Part shown: in pieces, positions 7,513 to 13,028 of the stretch
Layout of the letters: every line of letters begins with the position of its first letter
Numbering within the stretch: the first letter of the stretch is position 1
Assembly (NCBI GenBank): GCA_021736965.1
Contig: JAIPEV010000034.1
Span: 1 to 13,028 of the forward strand
DNA from: Halanaerobiales bacterium
GTDB taxonomy: Bacteria > Bacillota > Halanaerobiia > Halanaerobiales > M55B127
Length of the DNA: 13,028 nt
Direction of reading: 5' to 3'
The notes under the pieces: generated by a model
Seen by the model: the letters and a program-made list of their open reading frames with translations, nothing else
What the model was told of the DNA's origin: nothing
The model's database searches: none
Made by a program: the position numbers and the translations under genes

Positions 7513-8784
7513 ATGAGTGGTATAAATATAATGATAATAGTTTTAATATTCAGTGGTATAATAGCCTATATTGGTGATAGAATAGGAATGAAGGCCGGCA
7601 AGAAAAAGGTTTCTCTGTTTGGTCTTAGACCACGTTATTCTTCAATGATAATAACTATTTTAACAGGGGTTATAATTGCTCTCTTAACAATTTCTATTTT
7701 ACTTTTTGTTTATACTAATTTAAGACAGGCTTTATTTAATATAAATGATGTTTTAGATAGATTAACAAACTTAAATGAAAGACTTGCTGAAAAAGATGCT
7801 GAACTAAGTGATATGAAAAAAGAAATTGATGAAAAAGCTATAGACTTACAAGATATACAAAAACAGCGGGATAAGCTTAATACTCAACTAAAGGAGACTC
7901 AAAAAGAATACCAAGAGACTGAACAGAAACTTCAAGAGGCTAATCAAGAAATAAGTAGTCTTGAAGAAAGCAAAAGTCAATTAGAAAAAAACATAGCATT
8001 ACTAAAAGAAGAAAGAAACAAACTTGAAAATCAGGTAGATGAACTTAACCAGAGAATAAGTTCTTTAACTAAGGACTATGAAGAAGCGAAAGAATTAGCT
8101 ACACAGTATAGAACTGGGATGGTTTATTATATGGGTAAAAATATTGTCTATCAAAAAGGTGATATTGTCTATTCAACAGTTTTAACTGCTGGTAAATCAC
8201 AGGATGAAATAATCGATGATATTAATGAGTTTTTAAAAGAGGCTAATGAAGTTGCAAAAAATAGGAATATAAAAGTAAATGAAGAGTCAGGTCAGGCAAT
8301 AAGACTGCAGTATGAAGATATATCGAATGTAGCCAAGATTTTATACAATATGGAAGAGGATCAGAAAGTAATAGTTAGTCTGGTGGCCAGTTTTAATGTT
8401 CCTGAGGATGATTGGTTATCGGTTAACTTCTTACTCAATAAAGATTTTATTGTCTTTAATAAAGGAGAAGTTATTGCAAGTAAGGTAATAAATGCAAGTA
8501 ACTCTACTTCGGATATTGAAACCAAGTTAGAAGAACTGCTCAATATCTTAAATGGTAAGGCTATTCAACAAGGACTATTACCTGATTCAGAAGGACAGGT
8601 TGGTAGTTTAGATTTTACCCAGTTTTATAACTTATTGAATGATATAAAATCAAAACAGGGTGAAGTAGAGGTTGAAGTAATTGCAAATGAGGATATCTGG
8701 AGAGAAGATAGGTTGAGTACAAATATTAAATTTGAAATAAGTGATCCTTCTAAAGGGGACATAAATAATGATAATGGGGATTGA
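7513..8784 (+). CDS. DUF3084 membrane-anchored coiled-coil protein
   Basis: Function is not established for this family. The 423-residue product has two N-terminal membrane helices (about 4-20 and 46-68) joined by a conserved basic segment, G-D-R-I-G-M-K-A-G-K-K-K-V-S-L-F-G-L-R-P-R (21-41), which I recognise as the DUF3084 signature. A long heptad-patterned coiled coil rich in Glu, Lys and Gln follows (about 78-197), then a mixed alpha/beta domain to the C-terminus ending in an acidic tail. By the positive-inside rule the basic loop is cytoplasmic and the coiled coil and C-terminal domain face outside the membrane, in the periplasm. It lies 17 bp after the LPS permease with AGGAGTG at 7499-7505, and the family often sits beside LPS export genes in diderm Firmicutes, so a role in envelope assembly or LPS transport is a reasonable inference. 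Confidence 0.8.
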   Translation: MSGINIMIIVLIFSGIIAYIGDRIGMKAGKKKVSLFGLRPRYSSMIITILTGVIIALLTISILLFVYTNLRQALFNINDVLDRLTNLNERLAEKDAELSDMKKEIDEKAIDLQDIQKQRDKLNTQLKETQKEYQETEQKLQEANQEISSLEESKSQLEKNIALLKEERNKLENQVDELNQRISSLTKDYEEAKELATQYRTGMVYYMGKNIVYQKGDIVYSTVLTAGKSQDEIIDDINEFLKEANEVAKNRNIKVNEESGQAIRLQYEDISNVAKILYNMEEDQKVIVSLVASFNVPEDDWLSVNFLLNKDFIVFNKGEVIASKVINASNSTSDIETKLEELLNILNGKAIQQGLLPDSEGQVGSLDFTQFYNLLNDIKSKQGEVEVEVIANEDIWREDRLSTNIKFEISDPSKGDINNDNGD

Positions 8785-9172
8785 TCCGGGACGTAATAAG
8801 GTTGGGCTGGCAATTTTAATAAATGAGGATGAAGTTATATATAAAGATATTATTAAGACATCAAACTTAAGTGATGTACTTGCTAATCTAATCAAAGAGT
8901 ATCAAATTAGTAAATATATTGTTGGTGATGGAACTTATTCAGATAAGATATATAATATTTTAGATATCTTAGTTGATCGGAAAAAAATTATATTTATTGA
9001 TGAAGAAAACACAACTTATTTAGCAGAAGAAAAATACCGTAATGAAAATCCTCCCTTTGGTTTGAAATGGCTTAATAAGGTAGTTAAGTTCAAACCTAAG
9101 AAGGCAGTAGATGATTATGTTGCAGTTATTTTAGTTGAAAAATATTTTAAAGGACATTCTCAGAAAAATTAA
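8768..9172 (+). CDS. YqgF/RuvC-fold nuclease-like protein
   Basis: The 134-residue protein has a RuvC/RNase H-like fold of the YqgF (RuvX) type. It begins G-I-D-P-G-R-N-K-V-G-L-A (4-15) with acidic residue D6, continues with Y-I-V-G-D-G-T (50-56) after strand three, then D-E-E-N-T-T-Y-L-A (78-86), and ends with A-V-D-D-Y-V-A-V-I-L (113-122). These give a candidate acidic set D6, E79 or E80, and D115 or D116. Canonical YqgF, implicated in 16S rRNA 5' maturation, is encoded elsewhere in most Firmicutes genomes, and this copy diverges enough that I give no symbol. The start ATG 8768 has AAAGGGGA at 8752-8759 and overlaps the DUF3084 stop by 17 bp, implying coupled translation. Why a nuclease-like protein sits at the end of an LPS operon is unknown. 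It is the last gene before the promoter at 9174. Confidence 0.82.
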   Translation: MIMGIDPGRNKVGLAILINEDEVIYKDIIKTSNLSDVLANLIKEYQISKYIVGDGTYSDKIYNILDILVDRKKIIFIDEENTTYLAEEKYRNENPPFGLKWLNKVVKFKPKKAVDDYVAVILVEKYFKGHSQKN

Positions 9173-9173
9173 C

Positions 9174-9202
9174 TTGAAAAATAATTGATTCACTGATATA
9201 AT
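9174..9202 (+). promoter_or_regulatory. Sigma-A-type promoter for the OmpM-like gene
   Basis: TTGAAA (9174-9179) and a perfect TATAAT (9197-9202) are separated by exactly 17 bp, immediately after the stop codon of the YqgF-like gene. Transcription should begin near 9209, giving a leader of about 310 nt before the OmpM-like start codon. No terminator is visible between the YqgF-like gene and this site, so some read-through from the LPS operon is possible. Confidence 0.8.
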
Positions 9203-9276
9203 TAAGTACAAATGCTGGGTAAATAGGCTTTGTTTTAAAAAATATAGACTATTTTGCAGGAATATTTTGCTCAGTA

Positions 9277-9305
9277 TTGAATATTAAAAAGTGATAGATT
9301 AATTT
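9277..9305 (+). promoter_or_regulatory. Possible second promoter just before the structured leader
   Basis: TTGAAT (9277-9282), a 17-bp spacer and TAATTT (9300-9305) would place a start near 9312, right at the 5' edge of the paired domain that begins at 9316. The -10 element is weak and such matches are common in AT-rich DNA, so this is tentative. If real, the transcript would start almost flush with the first stem. Confidence 0.3.
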
Positions 9306-9315
9306 TGTCAAAAGT

Positions 9316-9490
9316 CTTATTATCTCCGGCTTAAACTGCGGGAGAAAGGAGGTACCCCCGAGCACCGTGCGGCCCTAAAGAGATAATGAGGTTCTAACAA
9401 AAGTTCATTGACAACTAAAGATAAGATTTATGAGGAAACAAGGAGACTCATAGTTCGAGTCCTTAATGGATTGTCAATGAATAATAGAAC
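9316..9490 (+). ncRNA. Structured 5' leader of the OmpM-like mRNA (unrecognised RNA element)
   Basis: Two adjoining paired domains can be read directly. Domain 1 is closed by an 11-bp stem, 9316-9326 with 9380-9390 (one G-U pair). It encloses a GC-rich core (33 of 50 bases G or C over 9327-9376, in an otherwise AT-rich region) with smaller possible pairings: GGC 9328-9330 with GCC 9372-9374, and GGG 9340-9342 with CCC 9357-9359. Domain 2 starts at the next base: GTTCTA 9391-9396 pairs with TAGAAC 9485-9490, and inside it an uninterrupted 11-bp stem joins 9404-9414 to 9471-9481. An apical hairpin GACTC/GAGTC with a 7-nt loop lies at about 9446-9462. The region contains no credible gene and ends 12 bases before the ribosome site of the porin gene. 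It resembles no riboswitch consensus I know, so I call it an uncharacterised leader, possibly for mRNA stability or translation control. Confidence 0.6.
9344..9353 (+). promoter_or_regulatory. SD-like stretch in leader, STAB-SD candidate
   Basis: The bases GAAAGGAGGT are a full anti-SD complement but lie about 170 nt before the real start codon. GAAAGGAGG is identical to the STAB-SD element of Bacillus thuringiensis cry3A, where bound ribosomes block 5' decay of a long-lived mRNA. The only nearby start, GTG 9367, opens a three-codon frame (GTG CGG CCC TAA) at a rather long 13-nt spacing. The sequence match is certain; the function is inferred. Confidence 0.5.
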
Positions 9491-9502
9491 TAAAACAATC
9501 CT

Positions 9503-9509
9503 AAGGGGG
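9503..9509 (+). promoter_or_regulatory. Ribosome binding site of the OmpM-like gene
   Basis: AAGGGGG lies 10 bases before ATG 9520 and fixes this start. It could also pair with CCCCC at 9355-9359 or, through TAAGG (9502-9506), with CCTTA at 9461-9465 in the leader, so leader folding could in principle open or close it. Confidence 0.75.
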
Positions 9510-9519
9510 AATTATAAAC

Positions 9520-11952
9520 ATGAGAAAATTTACAGTAGTAATTGCTTTACTTTTAGTAGTTGCATTAGCAACTCCAGCCCTAGGCGCATCTTTCCCAGAT
9601 GTACCAGCAACACATTGGGCTTATCAAGCAGTAAACAAACTAGTTGCTGCTGGTGTAGTTGAAGGCTACCCAGATGGCACATACAAGGGACAAAGAAACT
9701 TAACAAGATATGAAATGGCTATGATCGTTAGTCGTGCACTTGATAATATTGCTGAACAGCGCAAAGCAATGTTAGCAGAAATTAAAGCTTCACAACCAGA
9801 AGTTAAAGAGACAAAAGCTGGTTTAACAACTGAGCAAGCTCAAGATGTTACAGCTATTGTTAAAGCTTTAATGCAAAAGAATATGCCTGAAGTACCTGAA
9901 TTACCAGAAGGTTTAACAGATCAACAGGTAGACGAAGTAGCTAACTTGGTAGAAGCTCTAACCTTTGAGTATCAAGCAGAACTTAAAGTATTAGGTTCTG
10001 ACATTGATCAGTTAAATATGGACTTAGCAAAAGTTAAAGCTAGAGTAGCAGCATTAGAAAATGCTGAACCTACCGTAGCATTTAGTGGACTATTTAGTGT
10101 TGATTTCAGTAACACTAATGTAGATGGAACTGGAATCGTTCCTGCTGATGAAGCAGACGCTGAAGCTGTTTTTGGTCCATATACAGCTACAGAATACTTC
10201 TTTGTTGATCCTTATTCAACAGCAAGTGGAAGTTATGTTGAACAACTTGATTCTGATACTGATAATGAATTTGATAGTACTCATAGTACTCCAGATTTCC
10301 GTATGACAGATGGAGAAGACTACTATACAGATGATCTAACAGATGATCTAAGTTTTGAGAATTCTTTAGATTTAAATATCGCTGTTAAAAAAGGTCCTTT
10401 AACTGCTGATCTAGACTTAACAGCTAGTACCAATGAATTTGGTGGAACCGACTCAAACGGTTTTACACTAGATGCTCTTTCTGGTACTATTGTAGCTCCT
10501 GACTTTACAGCAACTGTTGGTGATGAGCAAGAAGTTACCTTTACAGACTATCTATTTGATGGTGCTGCAGTTGATGGTGTAGTAGCTAACACTGATAACC
10601 ATACATTCTTTGTCAGTAGAACTGTTGAAGAAGAAGATTTAGTTTATACTGGCGTTGTATATGGGGATTCAGATGATTATACTGCTACAGATAAAACTTA
10701 TACACGTGCAGGTGCGAAAATGGGCTTTAACCTAATGCTTCCTGTTAACGTATATGTTGGTTATGAATTTAATGAAACTGATGATGCTGTTCTTGCTGTA
10801 ATGGGTATGGATACTTCAATGGATCTAGCAGGTCTTACTGTAACTGCAGATGTAGCATCTTCTTTTTACAATGGTGTTACAGACTATCTATTTAGATTAG
10901 GTGCAACCGGTGACATGGGTCCATTAAGTGTAGCTGCTAACTTCGTTAGAGAAGATGGATTTACACCTATTGTTGGTGCAGCTCCTGCTTCTGGTTATGA
11001 TGTAGAAGTTTCAGGAAGCCTTGCAATGGTTAATGGTTCAGTATATTATGGAGACTATGGAACTTCTGAACTTACTTTAAAAGCAGAAGTACCAGCAGGT
11101 AATCTATCCTTTGCAAATGTTAATCTTGATGGAAGTTACAGATATACTATTATGGGAGATGACGGATTTAAAGAAGAACGTTATATAAATGCTAGTACTT
11201 CATTAGCTGGATTTAATCTTGGTTATGGATATGAATATGTTGCAGATAACGAAATCTTTGATCCAGAAGAAGATAGAGTTGATGATGGTCAACCATCTGC
11301 ATTAGAAGAATCAGACGCAGATGCAAATACTCACACATTGACCGCTGGTTACAGCCTATTTAATGAGATGGTATCACTTGGATTTACTTCTGAATTTGAT
11401 AAAGCAATGAGTAATGACGCAACTGATATTATCTGGGCTGGTAGCTTCACAAATACTAATACATTTACTGCAGACTATGCAAATGGTCCAATCACTGCAG
11501 GTCTAGAGTATGTATTAAGTGGAGACACAACCTTAACAGGTAGATATACTGCAAAACTATTTGAAGCTGGCTTTGAGAAAGTTCTAAGTGGAGACTTAGT
11601 AGTTGACGCTTCAGTTACTTCTCCAACATACACTCTTATGGGTGTAGATGTATCAGCAGAAGCTATGTATATGCGTAATATCGATGCTGCAACCCAAGAC
11701 ATGGGTGTTAAAGCTATGTTAGCTAAGGACGTAAATAACAGACTATCCTTAACAGGTAGTATGGAATATGCTAACAAAGAAATCGATGTAGACTATGCTG
11801 GTGTTAAGATTGCTGGTAAAGCTGGATTAGAATATTCTGTTACTGAAGATGTTTCAGCAACAGCTGGTTATGAATATCTAAACTGGACTGGCGATACTCA
11901 AGGCGACTATGTTGCACAAAAAGCTACAATGGGTGTTGACGTAGCGTTTTAA
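9520..11952 (+). CDS. OmpM-like SLH-domain outer-membrane porin
   Basis: OmpM-type proteins are trimeric porins of diderm Firmicutes that tether the outer membrane to the cell wall through an SLH domain. This 810-residue protein has a signal peptide (M-R-K-F, hydrophobic core 5-19, cut near A-L-G-A at 23), one SLH domain (about 24-75: F-P-D-V-P-A-T-H-W-A-Y at 25-35, Y-P-D-G-T-Y at 50-55 and L-T-R-Y-E-M-A at 61-67), an Ala/Glu/Lys-rich helical region with a coiled coil (about 80-182), then from A-F-S-G-L-F (187-192) a long series of beta-strands ending in V-D-V-A-F, the C-terminal phenylalanine of outer-membrane barrels. A very acidic loop lies at about 205-285 and suits a salty habitat. Codon choice looks more selective than in the lpx genes, consistent with an abundant protein. 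It has its own promoter, leader and terminator, so it is a single-gene unit. Confidence 0.92.
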   Translation: MRKFTVVIALLLVVALATPALGASFPDVPATHWAYQAVNKLVAAGVVEGYPDGTYKGQRNLTRYEMAMIVSRALDNIAEQRKAMLAEIKASQPEVKETKAGLTTEQAQDVTAIVKALMQKNMPEVPELPEGLTDQQVDEVANLVEALTFEYQAELKVLGSDIDQLNMDLAKVKARVAALENAEPTVAFSGLFSVDFSNTNVDGTGIVPADEADAEAVFGPYTATEYFFVDPYSTASGSYVEQLDSDTDNEFDSTHSTPDFRMTDGEDYYTDDLTDDLSFENSLDLNIAVKKGPLTADLDLTASTNEFGGTDSNGFTLDALSGTIVAPDFTATVGDEQEVTFTDYLFDGAAVDGVVANTDNHTFFVSRTVEEEDLVYTGVVYGDSDDYTATDKTYTRAGAKMGFNLMLPVNVYVGYEFNETDDAVLAVMGMDTSMDLAGLTVTADVASSFYNGVTDYLFRLGATGDMGPLSVAANFVREDGFTPIVGAAPASGYDVEVSGSLAMVNGSVYYGDYGTSELTLKAEVPAGNLSFANVNLDGSYRYTIMGDDGFKEERYINASTSLAGFNLGYGYEYVADNEIFDPEEDRVDDGQPSALEESDADANTHTLTAGYSLFNEMVSLGFTSEFDKAMSNDATDIIWAGSFTNTNTFTADYANGPITAGLEYVLSGDTTLTGRYTAKLFEAGFEKVLSGDLVVDASVTSPTYTLMGVDVSAEAMYMRNIDAATQDMGVKAMLAKDVNNRLSLTGSMEYANKEIDVDYAGVKIAGKAGLEYSVTEDVSATAGYEYLNWTGDTQGDYVAQKATMGVDVAF
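10327..10350 (+). repeat. 12-bp perfect tandem duplication in the porin gene
   Basis: The 12-mer ACAGATGATCTA occurs twice back to back, in frame, encoding Thr-Asp-Asp-Leu twice (residues 270-277) at the end of the acidic loop. It looks like a recent slippage duplication that keeps the frame and adds negative charge to a presumed exposed or plug-like segment. Confidence 0.9.
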
Positions 11953-11986
11953 TTAAAGCTTAAATCCAATTAAGATATATAAACAG

Positions 11987-12016
11987 AAAGCCCGGGGCTA
12001 ATTCCCGGGCTTTTTT
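11987..12016 (+). terminator. Intrinsic terminator after the OmpM-like gene
   Basis: AAAGCCCGGG (11987-11996) and CCCGGGCTTT (12004-12013) form a perfect 10-bp stem with a 7-nt loop, followed by a T run to 12016. It lies 35 bp after the porin stop codon and is the strongest terminator in the window. Confidence 0.97.
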
Positions 12017-12047
12017 CTTACATATAATAGATAAATTGGGTTATATC

Positions 12048-12056
12048 TGTTATAAT
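12048..12056 (+). promoter_or_regulatory. Extended -10 promoter for the downstream secreted protein gene
   Basis: TGT followed by a perfect TATAAT (12051-12056) makes an extended -10 element (TGn-TATAAT), which can work with a poor -35 box; none is convincing at the right distance. Transcription from about 12063 would give a 90-nt leader. The position, just after the terminator, supports an independent transcription unit. Confidence 0.6.
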
Positions 12057-12152
12057 ATAGTTAAGTAAATAAAGGGATAGTTTTTTAAATCTTGAATTTA
12101 TTATTAGGAATGTGAAATAATTTTTTTATTAAAAGAAAGGGGGGCGTAGAAA

Positions 12153-13001
12153 ATGAAAAAAATAATATTTTTTATGATTATCTCATTGATAATAGTATTA
12201 TTTTCATCTACAGTTATCTTTGCTCAAAATGAAGAACCAATAGACTGGTTGGAAACTTTATTTTATACTGCCAACTATAATTCTTTTGTTTTAGATAACT
12301 ATATTCTACGTCTACCTGAAATAAATAATAATGGTGAGATTAGAAACTTTTCACCAGAGAACCAAAAACAGTTAGAAAATTTAGCACAGTTATATAAAAG
12401 TAATGATATTGAACAGTATAATTGGGTTTTAGATCAGGAGTTTAACAATCAAAATGGCGAAAAAAATAGTTCCATGTTGATTAATCCCTTTCCCAATGTT
12501 AATTTAAAAATTGATTATAAGGATAATCAAGATGATCAAGAGGTTGAGTCGAAAACAAACTTTGGAATAAGTTATCAAACTTCAGATAAGGTTACTATCT
12601 TTGCTGATTATATTTATGATAACTTATTATTTGAACAAAGTGGAGTTTCAACTGTATTTGGTCTAGAATATAATAATTCAGACTCTAAAATATTAGCTCA
12701 ATACCGAATAGATGATGTTCAAGATAGTCAGGGTAGTTCAACAGGGGTTACCTATCAGTACTCTGATACAGCCAGTTTTAGTGCTAGTTATGCGACTAAC
12801 TACAAGTTACTAGATCTGCAATCAGTTGAAAATACTTTAAAAAAAGAAAACACCTGGGACTTTGGACTTGATTTTAATTTAAATGAAATATCAAGTGTAT
12901 CTGTAGGTTTTCAATTAACAGACTATAATAATTCAGATACCGACCAAGAAGAGGAAAAAAAAGAATCTAACATTGAAGCAAGTTTTCAGATTAAGTTCTA
13001 A
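12153..13001 (+). CDS. Secreted probable outer-membrane beta-barrel protein, family unrecognised
   Basis: I do not recognise a family. The 282-residue product has a clear signal peptide (M-K-K-I-I-F-F, hydrophobic core to about 20, likely cut after V-I-F-A at 24). A helical or mixed region (about 25-110) is followed from N-L-K-I-D-Y-K (near 116) by repeated strands with alternating hydrophobic and polar residues: F-G-I-S-Y, V-T-I-F-A-D-Y, A-S-F-S-A-S-Y, W-D-F-G-L-D-F and S-V-S-V-G-F-Q-L. It ends in A-S-F-Q-I-K-F with a terminal phenylalanine, as barrel substrates of BamA usually do. About ten strands can be counted, so a small barrel is plausible. Turns are short and Asp/Asn/Gln-rich. AAAGGGGGG just before the ATG is a strong ribosome site. 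Another gene starts 19 bp after it, probably in the same operon. Confidence 0.75.
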   Translation: MKKIIFFMIISLIIVLFSSTVIFAQNEEPIDWLETLFYTANYNSFVLDNYILRLPEINNNGEIRNFSPENQKQLENLAQLYKSNDIEQYNWVLDQEFNNQNGEKNSSMLINPFPNVNLKIDYKDNQDDQEVESKTNFGISYQTSDKVTIFADYIYDNLLFEQSGVSTVFGLEYNNSDSKILAQYRIDDVQDSQGSSTGVTYQYSDTASFSASYATNYKLLDLQSVENTLKKENTWDFGLDFNLNEISSVSVGFQLTDYNNSDTDQEEEKKESNIEASFQIKF

Positions 13002-13020
13002 ATTCTGGGAGGCTAACTTT

Positions 13021-13028
13021 ATGCTATC
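13021..13028 (+). CDS. Start of a further gene, cut by the window end
   Basis: ATG 13021 follows GGGAGG (13007-13012) at an ideal 8-base spacing, 19 bp after the preceding stop. Only Met-Leu and a partial third codon are visible, so nothing can be said of its product except that it probably shares a transcript with the barrel-like gene before it. Confidence 0.5.

Noticed and set aside
8625..8895. Two overlapping minus-strand frames across the DUF3084/YqgF junction
   Set aside because: Both lie antisense to well-supported overlapping genes, have no ribosome sites and show no recognisable domain.
9441..9466. tRNA T-arm-like string GTTCGAGTCC in the leader
   Set aside because: The bases flanking the would-be T-loop do not pair. 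The real hairpin is GACTC/GAGTC in a different register, and no acceptor, anticodon arm or CCA end is present.
9408..9662. + strand reading frame of 84 codons starting in the leader
   Set aside because: It starts at a TTG without a ribosome site, runs through the stem sequences of the leader and overlaps the porin signal-peptide and SLH coding in another frame. Its Ser/Cys-rich C-terminal half is typical of a shifted reading of the porin gene.
11475..11777. 100-codon minus-strand frame inside the porin gene
   Set aside because: It is a shadow of the beta-barrel coding strand with no ribosome site or promoter and no domain.
1..13028. CRISPR array, insertion sequence, tRNA or rRNA gene, prophage or defence system
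   Set aside because: No regularly spaced repeats, inverted-repeat-bounded transposase, tRNA cloverleaf or rRNA sequence is visible. Nearly all the sequence is explained by envelope genes.

Overview
The window is a compact, AT-rich stretch with every gene on the + strand. It comes from a low-GC bacterium with two membranes. It combines a lipid A synthesis and LPS export cluster using LpxI instead of LpxH, AGA/AGG-rich clostridial-type coding, strong Shine-Dalgarno sites, and an outer-membrane protein carrying an N-terminal SLH domain. This points to a diderm Firmicute. The very low GC and acidic surface loops fit Halanaerobiales better than Negativicutes, but that placement is inference.

Positions 1-9172 read as one operon of eleven genes with spacings of -17 to +22 bp. 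The first seven-gene block builds the lipid A precursor: lpxD (3' end only), lpxC, fabZ, an lpxA homologue, lpxI and lpxB, with lptC overlapping the end of lpxB. LptC, lptA, lptB and one lptF/lptG-type permease form the LPS export machine. The operon ends with a DUF3084 membrane/coiled-coil protein and a short YqgF/RuvC-fold protein. No lpxK, msbA or Kdo genes lie between lpxB and lptC. The lpxA homologue sits in the canonical place but has lost the catalytic histidine and several other active-site residues.

Positions 9173-9519 have no gene. They hold a good sigma-A promoter and a roughly 310-nt leader containing a GC-rich, base-paired domain, a perfect SD-like sequence identical to the known STAB-SD mRNA stabiliser, and a second long hairpin. 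This leader feeds an 810-aa OmpM-like porin (signal peptide, one SLH domain, coiled coil, beta-barrel), closed by a strong intrinsic terminator at 11987-12016.

Positions 12017-13028 hold an extended -10 promoter, a 282-aa secreted protein with an outer-membrane beta-barrel-type C-terminus and no recognised family, and the first codons of a further gene.

Together the window describes outer-membrane construction: the lipid (lpx), its transport (lpt), the porin that also tethers the membrane to the cell wall (OmpM-like), and a second probable barrel protein. The two points most worth a second look are the altered active site of the LpxA homologue and the structured leader of the porin mRNA.
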